A DNA stretch of 64,000 nucleotides from Roridomyces roridus (taxonomy: Eukaryota; Basidiomycota; Agaricomycetes; Agaricales; Mycenaceae), in assembly GCA_029378245.1 (NCBI GenBank), contig JARKIF010000002.1:372001-436000 (forward strand), written 5' to 3'. A program made the position numbers and the translations under genes. The notes beneath the pieces are model-generated. The model was not told the origin of the DNA. It saw only the letters and a program-made list of their open reading frames with translations, and searched no databases. Below, piece by piece: positions 48,039 to 57,360 of the stretch. Within the stretch, counting starts at the first letter, position 1; each line of letters starts with the position of its first letter.

Positions 48039-49158
48039 CTAATCGAAAAGACCGAAACCCATGTCCTCGTCAGACTCCTCGGCCTCCTCCTCCTTCTCTT
48101 CAGCCTTGCTCTCAGCAGGGTCAGCCGCAGCCGCAGCGGGCGCAGCCTCAACCACCGCAAACGCATCAGGGTTGGCAAGGTACTCCTTGACCTGAGAAAA
48201 CAGTCAGCATCGAAGAACAACAGCAAAATTGCAAAGATCCATCATGAAAAAATATTCAGCAAGGCGTCAAGACGCTCAGGATTTTTAGTGTGTAGTTATT
48301 AAAGATAGTCTTGTGAAAAAGAGGCGAAGAAATGGGTGGAAACTGACCTTCTCGGACCCTCGAAAGTGTAGTCGGTCGCACGCGAAACGGCAAGGAGGTT
48401 CTTGCACGCGTTGACGAGCGAGTGGGAGACGCACACAAGTGTGGGGTAGTTGAGGGTGAGCGAGAGGCAGGCCATGGTCTTGATACCCGTGAGGAAGCGG
48501 TCAACAAGGTCCGACTCGGCGACGTCGAGGACATCGGGGAGAAGAGGGCTCCATTGTCGAAGATCTGGACAACGGTCATTCCGTAGGTGAATGGAGAGAT
48601 GTTGAGCATGTTGAGCAGGGTGGCCTCGGAGCTTCCAACACGGGTTCCAGCGACGACGACCCTGACGTCGGACACAATTTCAATTGTACCACGAGCGATC
48701 TTGGTCGGGATACCGAGGGCCTGGAAGGAGGTCTTGCCGGGCTCCATACCGGTGTTGCCAGCAGGGACAGTCACGTCCTTGGGCGCATAGGCACCAGCAC
48801 GAGCCGGGGCGGTGACCTTGTTGGCGACAATGAGGTCCTGGGACGTGAAGACAAAGCCGGCGCTCCCCTTGACGGAGGGCAGGAGACGCTCGAACTGAGG
48901 GTACTCGGCGATGATGGAGCGAACGGCACGGCAGACCATGGTGTTTTTGCCCATGAGGACAACACCCTTGCCAAGGAGGGCTGCACAGATCTGGTGCATC
49001 TGGTTCGAACCCACATTGTCGACATTGACGATGAAGATGGGAGGCTGTGGGGAATTCTTGATTAGATGTTTAAAAACAAACAAGGGGAAATACGAACGAT
49101 ATTGGTTGACCTCGAGTTTCTCAAAGTAGATTTCCTTGTCTGCGCAAGTAGTACCCAT
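48039..49158 (-). pseudogene. 60S acidic ribosomal protein P0, decayed copy
   Basis: The ATG at 49158 opens [15 protein letters not shown]. Exon 2 reads [58 protein letters not shown] and [20 protein letters not shown]. The last exon (48039-48191) ends [12 protein letters not shown], the conserved stalk C-terminus, after a 156-base intron (48192-48347). P0 anchors the P1/P2 stalk on the large ribosomal subunit. Decay is clear. One base is missing at FSP|DVLDV (about 48537) and another in EG|SEKV. One phenylalanine codon of KTSFFQ and about 15 bases before DLIVANKV are missing, and three conserved arginines read cysteine. The introns are kept, so it is not a retrocopy. The functional gene should be elsewhere. 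Confidence 0.8.
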
Positions 49159-49194
49159 TTTAGATTTTCAGTAAATGGTGGTGAGTGGGTTAAA

Positions 49195-49640
49195 CTAGTC
49201 TGTGGCGGATGTGAGGGAGGAAAGGACAGGAAGGGAAAACAATGTGCCTTGATGGTATGTGGTCGCCAAGACCGAGATGAGAGTCTCCTTCGCGATGGCG
49301 AGCTGTGGGACGGAGAGCGTCGTTCAATGGTGGCGCCGTGATGAGAATATCATAGCTGGTCACCAGTAGCCATCTTGACCATGACACCGATTGCAAGCGC
49401 ATCATGTCTGCTTAGTGTCCGAATGAGGCGGGTCGTAGATGGAAAGAAGACCAATGAGCTCGAAACTGTTGCCCTCAGCCTTTCAAGTACGCAGTCAGTA
49501 ACGACCAAAAAAGCTGCAGATGAAAAAGAATCACCTCAAAGTCATCCCCTCCAAGTCGTACGCAACAGCAAGCGACCGCAAACCAGTTCTCCACATAAGC
49601 CTCGAGCTCCTCAGTCATGATGGGGAGGTACACTCTAAGA
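49195..49640 (-). pseudogene. Plasma-membrane H+-ATPase fragment
   Basis: The minus strand from about 49620 reads MTEELEAYVENW, then GLRSLAVAYDLEG in a shifted frame, then DDFE. A GTGATT...AAAG intron follows. Next come AEGNSFELIGLLSIYDPP, a frameshift, and ALAIGVMVKMATGDQ. After a further intron-like gap come LAIAKET and GLGDH. The order of DPP, VKM-TGDQLAIAKET and GLGDH is that of the cytoplasmic P-domain region of fungal P-type proton pumps (Pma1). The phosphorylation site, the GDGxND motif and all membrane segments are absent, so only about 130 residues' worth remain. It lies directly between the P0 start and the GFA1-like fragment, all on the same strand. Confidence 0.65.
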
Positions 49641-50760
49641 GACTCGGAGCTGGTTCGAGTCAAAGTTGACACGCCCACGCATGGTGTTAACCGTGAGTCT
49701 CCTTCTGTATCAACAAGTCGAATTTGCCCTTCATGATCGCAGGAATCTCGAGCTCGAGCTCGAGCGTCTTGATGCTACGCGTTGCGGCAACCTGGCTGGG
49801 GTCTCGTCACCGGTCTTGCAGCGCAGGCGGTGGATGTACAGCTCGCCCTAGGCAATGTGCGCAATGTTGTCATCCTCGAGGTACAGCATGCGCTTGGTGT
49901 GCTCGACAATTGCCGTCACATCGGACACGATGTAGAATGTGATCAGCTGGGGAAGGCCGTCCTCGGACATGAAGGCGCGCGATTGGGTACGAAGGACCTT
50001 GGGGTTGGTGGTCGGAGGCGCAAGGAGAGAGCTAGGGGAGGTGGGGACTGCATGAGAATGTTAGCCAAGCCGATGGAGGGCCAAGGACGTACCGCCAGCG
50101 TTGCCAATCATGGCGTCCTGACCAGCAAACTCAACATCGACAGAGTCGACCTTGAGTTTCTTGTCCGTCTTGACACTGATCAAGAGGCGAACCGCGACGG
50201 GCGGTGACGACCTCGTTGGGGTAGTGGGAGAACTTGAGTCTTGAAGACAAAGGCGAAAGAGCCCCCGAGTTCCTTGAAGACCATCTTGACGAGTTCGGTG
50301 AAGGTGATGTGCTTGTCCGGGCGCGACCCGTCGACATACTTGATGAGTTTGGCGACGGGGCGACGGCCTCGGTGTCGGTATCGGTCTCGAAATTGTAACT
50401 GCGGTTCTGGAGGACGGCATGGAGAGCGCTGTTGGTGACGATGCCCTTTGAACGACACAGAATTCAGCCTTTTCATCAGAGCGGATGGGATGACAGTTGC
50501 GATCGGAGGAAGGGCCGAGTGGTCCAGCGGGTGTGGGTAATGGAGACCTGAGAAATGAAGGTCTTGCTGACATTGATGGAGGATGCAGCGATCGTCTTGC
50601 AGAGGCTGGTGAGCTCCTCTGCAATTCCATATATTTGCCACGCAAAAGGAAGGGAGGAGAGGAACGCAACGCACCTCAAACGACATAGTTTCAAAGGAGT
50701 ACCGTGGCACGCACCAGCATACACCCGTCGATAGCTGGTCACAGTTCTTCTCTCCGACAG
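49625..50760 (-). pseudogene. Glucosamine-6-phosphate synthase (GFA1-like) fragment
   Basis: Minus-strand pieces in order: EELTSLCKTIAASSINVSKT and FISQVSITHTRWTT; then NSALHAVLQNRSYNFETDTD and TEAVAKLIKYVDGSRPDKHI; TFTELVKMVFKELGGSFAFV; then in other frames YPNEVVTARRGSPLL, KTDKKLKVDSVDVEF, RAFMSEDGLPQ, FYIVSDVTAIVEHTKRMLYL and EDDNIAHIA; a TAG where glutamate-like residues are expected; GELYIHRLRCKT; and AIMKGKFDLLIQKE to NTMRGRVNFDSNQ. This follows the glutaminase half of glutamine-fructose-6-phosphate aminotransferase, the first enzyme of the chitin precursor pathway. The catalytic MCGI start and both SIS domains are missing. There are several frameshifts and one nonsense codon. Confidence 0.75.
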
Positions 50761-51299
50761 TGAGCACAATAGCTCGTCGTATTCTAGCATCGGGCGTGAG
50801 TTCGCAGCCGCGGCCTGGGGATGGACGGTATAGGGCAAAGAGGCAGCCCGGCTTGAACGACGAGATGAGTTGTTCGCGCGTCCAAATACGGCGGCCAGAA
50901 TGGAAAGGAGATGGAGGAGGAAGCGAAGAAGCACTTGTTTTGTCTATCAACAAACACGTCTCTCCTCAACGTCAACAGCCACCTCCAAAGGACGTGTCCC
51001 TGGCCTCGTCACACCTCTATGGCTGTGACTGGACGCGTCGAAAAAATACGGACGTCCGCGAAATCCCAGCCTGAGCCTCCAACACCTCTTCTTCCCTCAA
51101 TTTGGTCGAATTCAGTCCAGGACTCGGTGCATCCCGCAGGCAGTGGCCCCTTCCAAGTTCCAGGGGTTGTAGCAACTCTGCATCCACTCGTCCCGACGCC
51201 GACAACAATCACCCGCTCGTCTACCAGGCAATTCACGCCAGCATTACATCTTCGGCTACTCCTTGTTTTGCCCAACACCAATGGCTGGAGTCCTCCGAG

Positions 51300-51515
51300 G
51301 CCGTTTGCTTCGTTTCCACTTTCGATGACCTTGGACTGAAGGGGGATCTCGTTCCCTGTCGCACATCATCGTCAGGCGAGAGAAGTTAACGCTGGACAGC
51401 ATCAAGCAATTCTTTGTGGCCACTGACAAAGAAGACTGCGAATTCAACACTCGCTACGATCTCTACGACGCCCTCACGATCTGTTATTTCGGATGCAGGG
51501 TGTCACTGTCGAAGT
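51300..51515 (+). pseudogene. eIF4A (DEAD-box helicase) fragment
   Basis: The plus strand reads [13 protein letters not shown] (51315-51353), matching the N-terminal Q-motif region of eIF4A. In a different frame just after it come [39 protein letters not shown], matching the start of the second RecA-like domain. The helicase core between them (GKT, DEAD and SAT motifs) is missing, as is everything after about residue 290 of the family. This is an internally deleted relic. It lies just beyond the GFA1-like fragment on the opposite strand. Confidence 0.6.
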
Positions 51516-51774
51516 ATGTATCCCTTCCTGGTCCCCCATCTCCCTGCGTGTCTGACTGCGACTTCGCCGTACCCCGGTTTCACCCCTCATCCTTCCCTTC
51601 CATGATTCCGAATCCCCACCCACATATCCTTCTGCTGCTTACCTAGACACTCTTGTCGGAGTCGTCCTACGTATCAGCACATGGTTGTGTCGGTGGGGTA
51701 GATGTATATTTCCTACCACAGAAACCGAGTCTCAAGCTCTCTCGTTCATTGAAGAAAATTCAATTCCATCCATG

Positions 51775-54700
51775 CTACAGACACACCGACTCCATTATCC
51801 AGAATAGTTCCTTGCTGGAATATTTATTCAGTCGTACTTCCTTGCAGGATTCCAAGGCGGTAAACGGTGAGAACCGGGCGTCCGCAGGCTTTGGACCCAC
51901 TCGTGGAATGAGCTGCGCAGGAATCCGGATATTCTCCACCTCCGTGATATCCGCCATCCTTGACCGGTCTGCTCTCAGTGCACGTTTCAAGATGTACATC
52001 CCGGTTGATTGCTCTCGCCCAGTTGGGGAGCCAGGTTGGGGTACGATATCGTAGCGCTGTGCATAAATCAAGTACCTGGCAAAATTTCCCCAGACGGGCC
52101 GCAAAATCAGACGAATTTGCGCGACAGTGAGGCCTGGATAAAATCGTCTGTGAATCAGCTGTCTTCTTTTCAATGCTGAACATACCATTCAGACCGCTGC
52201 GAAATCCTTCTCCGGGCCAAGATGCTTCTCTGTTATTCGCCAAAAGAACTGTGTCGCATCGGCCATGGGTCCATTCACCTTGGGGATCTGGGGGCTGAGC
52301 TTGCAGTGTTTGCGCTTGCAGTGGGCGCGGAGTGGCCCTGTGTGGAGACATAACTTGAACTCGCACCGCAAACCAGATTTCTATCTGGGTGAATGGAAGG
52401 GGATGGTCTGGGCGGGATTTTCTTCTGCCGCCAATGGGAGAGGTGTTTGGATCTCGGTGTGCATAGACACACTGATCCAGATAATCACCAAGAGCTGACC
52501 GAAGGTCGGGCAGTTGAAAGATCTTTGCGGCTTCGTCCACGGAAATACGCAAACTTGGACTACGGTTCAAGGAGAACGCTATCGAAGATGAAGTGAACAC
52601 CCTTCTTTCAAGGAGTGGCCACTTTTCGGCATGCAATTTTGCAACTGCAAATAGGTTCCGAATTGTACGCGCAGACTCCCCAGTTGACGAAGGAACGTCC
52701 GAGGGTGACACAGTTGCCATTCCTTCATCCTCAGGCTCTGCGTCTGGTCCGTCCAACTCAAGTGCGATACTTGATGCTAGAATCCCGGTGGACAGATCAA
52801 ATAGCCGCAATTTCTCTGCTCGGTCCAGATAGCGAACAATCTGGGGGTCGTAATCACGGTGATTTGTCTCCGTTCGAGCAGGAACCTTGATCTCGGTGCT
52901 ATGGGCCTTTTCCGTGACATCCGCTGTGTATTGGATAGGTGCGCCAGCCCATCTCATACTCGGGACAACGCTGTGCATGAGTTCCAATTTGGGTATGAAG
53001 AAGTGGGGCTGCTCTCGACCGCCCGCAGAGATGATGTGGTGCTTGAATCCATGGAACTCCGCCAAAGAAGCATCTGTGCGCGTTATTGTCTCCTCATCAA
53101 TCTCTGGGACCTGACCAAGATAACGAAAGTCTATGAGGGCACGGACAGCGTGAACGACTCCTGCAGGTGCTGCATCGGCAATAATTGCAACAATGCACTG
53201 CTGCAGCTCCCGATGCTCTCTTCCGCCGAGTTGTTTGAATTTGGTGACACCCTCCTTGAAATGACGAAAGCCAACTCTAGGTTGGATAATCGACAGCCGG
53301 AAATCGATTTCGGTGTCTCCAAGAATCCTACGGCACCACTGGAAGTCGTGGTCGAAGAACTCCTTGTGCCAGTGGTGGAGAGCCTCGGGTGTCAGGAACC
53401 TGGCAGGATTTGTTGAGAGAGGCCAGTCTCGCCAGAATGGCAGGTGGACACCACTGAGTCGCCGATCTTTGGATTCTTTCTGGTACTGGGCAAGATCCCA
53501 AGGGTGCACAACCTTGTTAACCTCACAGATTCGGTCCCAAGTGTACTGTCCTGTACGTTCAGGGTGGCGAAAACTATCGCCGAATGTGGCATGGGATGCC
53601 AAAGTTACGTGGGACGTCTTCCCCATGACACATGCAACATCTGCAGCTTCAGGACTGTCCGCAATATATGCCACTAGCGGAGTGTGACAGCGGAGAAGCC
53701 TTCCGACCGACGTTGACATCTGGCATCCCAGTGCTGCAGCTGTCTTGAGTGGTCGACAGACAATATCGAGGCAATGATGAAACAGTCGTTTCTCCATCAA
53801 GCCGCGCAGATCTTTGTGGCAGAGAAAACGAGGAACCGGGAGAAGGGCGGTCATCATAAACGCATGATTCGACGCTTTCATGAGAAAATTCATGTCGATG
53901 TTTGCGAGCGAGGTCAACAAAGGGTGCGCAACCCGATCGCCGTTCATGACCGTGATATTGGTCTTGTCGGATGTTAGTATGGTACCCAAGAGCGTGGCTC
54001 CGGCCGGTAAGACGTCCTTTAGAAAGGATTATTAATTTGGCAAAAATAAGAATCCTCAATGACTTGCCTGCATCGACCATGCCCCGTCGCTAGTGATCCA
54101 TTCCCCAATCCTACGTTTCCCGTGTCGAAATGTTTTTTTGGGAATGAGCTGCAAATGCTCATGCACAAGTGGATTTTGGAGTAGTAACTTGATGCATTCC
54201 AATGGATCTCGATAATACAAGATGAGTGGGGTCTTTGTAGGAAGGTTCTCGTAGGTTATGGTTGTGAATTTCCAAGGAGGTCCCCCCGGCAGCAACTCGG
54301 CTCGAGCCCGGAGCTCTTTCGCAGATCGGAAAGAGAGCGTAAGGTTATTATGTATCTGAATTGTCGATGACTCTAAGCCATGGCGGAAGGGTAACATAGC
54401 AAAAAAAAAACATACCATCTCAAGCTTGAGGAAGTCGTCAATGTCCTTCATCGTCATATGTGATCGCAGCAAGAAACTAGCCAAATCCCATTCGGCCTTA
54501 GCAGCAAACGGGTAATAAATGTTGTCTTTCCGCAGGTGAGCAAACTGGTCGTGCTCGATCCAATCTGCAAAGCTTTGGCCCGGGCCTGGCTGCGTTTCTG
54601 CGGCTCGTGGATACAATTGTGGCTCATCCTGTGGCGTCTGGAGTGGAGGGTGATCTTCAGAGTTCAGGTCATATAGCGTTGGATCGTCTTGGTCTACATC

Positions 54701-54934
54701 CATCGCGCCAGAATGATTCCAATACGTGTCGTTAGGATGGCTTCGAACCGGGCGCAGTAGAGCATGGTCCAGCTTCGCCAAGTAGTCCTCGGCTTCTTTG
54801 TCGCCCGCGCTCAACAGCTCATGCATCGTCCGGGACCACCGGATGCAGCTTGACCGCGGGTGATTCAAATGCTGCAGAACACGGCTTTCATTCTGGAAGG
54901 TCTTGGAGCAATTGGGACATTGTGGTTGCCACAT
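51775..54934 (-). CDS. Plavaka-like transposase (DUF6830 type), intact
   Basis: The ATG at 54934 opens MWQPQCPNCSKTFQNESRVL with a CPNC...H C2H2-like finger. Exons are 54416-54934, 54068-54355, 52186-54016 and 51775-52133. The introns are 60, 51 and 52 bases and the second is GC-AG (GCAAGT donor at 54067). The exons total 2997 bases, 998 residues, exactly in frame. Family landmarks are GDRVAHPLLTSLANID, SGVHLPFWRDWPLS, FLTPEALHHWHKEFFDHD, IPKLELMHSVVPSMRWAG and, in the last exon, YAQRYDIVPQPGSPTG. These match a widespread basidiomycete transposase family related to Plavaka, as I remember it. The intact frame suggests a recent or active copy. A small coiled-coil gene is divergent from it, 82 bases away. 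I could not identify the element's termini. Confidence 0.8.
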
Positions 54935-55016
54935 TATGGATGAAGGAATTCGATATGAGTTGGTGTTGTTTACGCGCACTTTGTTTCTCTCCGAACCATT
55001 CTACATCCACTATCGC

Positions 55017-55505
55017 ATGGAAACAATCGACCACCCCCCGGGCCAAGGGCTCCCATCTAACAGCCAGGTGTCACTTAATGAGCAGGAATCGCCTCGGAAA
55101 CGCCGACGTCTAAGTCTGCAAAAGCAGCTGGCAAGTGTGGGCGGCAACCTGTCTCGGATTTGAGACTTACACCCACCTTCGCAGGAGCTTCCCTCTCAAA
55201 ATCTGACCGTCGACTTCCCCGAATCTACACCTGATGCAGAGCGGCTGTTGCATCTGGTTCGGACACACCGCGACGCATGTGAAACGGCAAAAACACTCGC
55301 TGTCCAAAGGCTTCATGAAGCCCTCACGCTCATGCACTTCCTCCAGCAGCGCGTCGAGTCAGCAAACCGCGAATTAGCCGTCGCCAACGACGATTTTGGT
55401 CGAGTTCGGGTGGCAATTAGGAGCGCAGGTTTCCCGGGAGTTCGTTTCGGCTGCACAGACATGGATGGTACAATGGACTGCTGCGCTTCGATATTGGAGG
55501 GTTGA
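55017..55505 (+). CDS. Small coiled-coil gene divergent from transposase
   Basis: Exon 1 (55017-55130) reads METIDHPPGQGLPSNSQVSL...ESPRKRRRLSLQKQL, with a basic RKRRR cluster that could be a nuclear signal. A GC-AG intron follows (55131-55184, donor GCAAGT). Exon 2 (55185-55505) reads helical: LLHLVRTHRDACETAKTLA, VQRLHEALTLMHFLQQRVES, ANRELAVANDDFGRVRVAI. In total 435 bases, 144 residues, in frame. No named family is recognised. Its ATG is only 82 bases from the transposase ATG on the other strand, so the two genes share a promoter region and probably belong to the same transposon. Confidence 0.65.
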
Positions 55506-55639
55506 GTATATGAAGGTGCATGTCCTATTGTTGTTCTACTACCCATTCTGCCTGTACCACACAGTTTGAATCGACTGCATTGTATCATTTCATTTCATGC
55601 CAATTCGGCATCATTCCCATATTCCGTGTGCTGATACTA

Positions 55640-56210
55640 CCGTGTGCAGCAAGTGGTCGTCCTCGTCGCCAAAAAAACATTGCCGCCGGCGGGTCTCCAA
55701 ATGATCGCCAAGGCGTCTCCTTCTTTCCTTCAAGGGCAATGCTTGCTTCGTCCTTTACTACCGCTTGAGGTCGGCCACCTCGTTATCGCCAACAAGGTCC
55801 CCCACTGGTGTCGGTGCCTATACCATCGAGGATACCATTTTCCCTGCTGGCAGTTATCCCCACCCATCAGGTCATCGTCGCTGCCACCTGTGTCAGAACT
55901 TCAAGTTTCAAGGGCTCGACATTGAAGATCCGAGTCTCTTTATTCATATGCGGATCCACTGGCAGATGATAGATCTTTGACGACGGAACCTCTTCATGCC
56001 TGAGTCAGCTAACGACCATTGTCTGCCTCGTGTCCTTCACCAATCCATTGACACCCACTCCGAGTCACTCATCAATGCATACAAGAACCTCTTCGCGGGG
56101 CAGACTTGTTTGGACCGACTCCTACACAAAGGCTCCGACAAGGTCAGCTTCCGTTCCATCGCTGATATTTTTTGAGACTCGGAGGAGGCTGAGGAGTCTG
56201 CTGGGAACAT
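55640..56210 (+). pseudogene. Second, more decayed ribosomal P0 copy
   Basis: Plus-strand pieces align in order with P0 as seen at 48-49 kb. VVVLVAKKT matches [18 protein letters not shown] and PTGVGAYTIEDTIFPAGSY match DLIVANKV...[27 protein letters not shown] and KGSDKVS match [12 protein letters not shown] and EGSEKV. The pieces sit in different frames and the middle (the long TKIARG to FTYGMTV region) is missing. It is much more degraded than the copy at 48039-49158 and on the other strand. Confidence 0.5.
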
Positions 56211-56236
56211 ACTTAATTCTCGGCCTCTTCAATTAG

Positions 56237-57360
56237 ACATCGTCGTGTACTATCTATGTGCCTACTCTATGCAGCAATGCAGCCAATTTTGGGACTTTCA
56301 TGGACAATGGGATGAAGGCAATAGTACATAGACAGTTTGCCGCAATAGCAAAGGAGAGGAATAAAACAATGTGAACTGGTCCAGGGGCAACTGGATGATT
56401 AACCAAAAGTAGCAAAATACCGTCCCTACGTGAATTGAACACAGGGCCTCCCCACCTGCCAGCCTTGACCAGAGCCGGGGGCGTCAAAACCGCTACAGCA
56501 AACAACCTATAAGTTCGGATGTCTGCAGATCTTCAGGACTGGATTTACATCAAACTTCGAACTGAAGTGCGGATACTGCTACTTAGATGTTGCATTATTA
56601 TAGTAGTCCGAACGCTTGTGATGTCCTACAGCGGATTCGTTTCACGTGGAATGTGCCAGCAACCAGAATTGGAGCATACTATTTATAAGAGAGAACTTGG
56701 AAATAGCTCGCTGCTGCATAGTGCTGCATAGCGCTTGGTGTGCGACTGTATAGTGTTATGCAGTGATATGGACACTATGGACACTATGGCACTATGTCCG
56801 GACTATGGCTCGGCTACGGTTTTCCTGATGTTGGCCAACTGGGCATTGATTGACTCGTCTTGCATGTCGGGAGAGGATGTCGAGAGCTTTTTTCCATGCA
56901 GTTGATGCAAAATGTTGATTCTTCTCGAGGTGTGTCTCGATCGCGAGTCTTGACGCGCGTTTTTGTTTGCGAATCGATGCAGAATTCGGGATCTTAGTCG
57001 ATGGAGTGCTGAGCAGTCGGAACGATTCAGGCCGCGGTGGAAATTTGCCATTGAAGCTCGAGAACGTCCCTGAAATCGATCTCCCTTCCCGAGTTTCGTT
57101 CCGGCGCTTGTCGGGCGCTAAACTAGAAACAGCTTGAAGTGCGACTTCGGACTGGTATCCAATGTGAGCCTCGCGTGTCGAAGGAAAAGGCTCAATAAAC
57201 GGAGACAATCTGAGAAGATGGGACCAAGGCGGGACTCCGACAACCCTTGAGATTACATAAAGCTGCAGCGAAAGGGGTTTGACCACTCATACGCAAACAA
57301 CTACCGCTCTCGTCCAATTTGGGAAAGGAATTGCTCCAAAAAGAAAAGTACAGGTCGTAT
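56237..57360. other. Gene-free stretch with ACTATG repeats
   Basis: No gene is supported. 56700-56815 contains CTGCATAGTGCTGCATAG and then GGACACTATGGACACTATGG, simple repeats related to the motif at 44255-44373. A minus-strand frame at 56792-57286 has polar, arginine-rich sequence without any domain I know. Confidence 0.4.

Noticed and set aside
56400..56520. tRNA-like sequence on the minus strand (TGTTCAATTC)
   Set aside because: No matching A box and no cloverleaf pairing.
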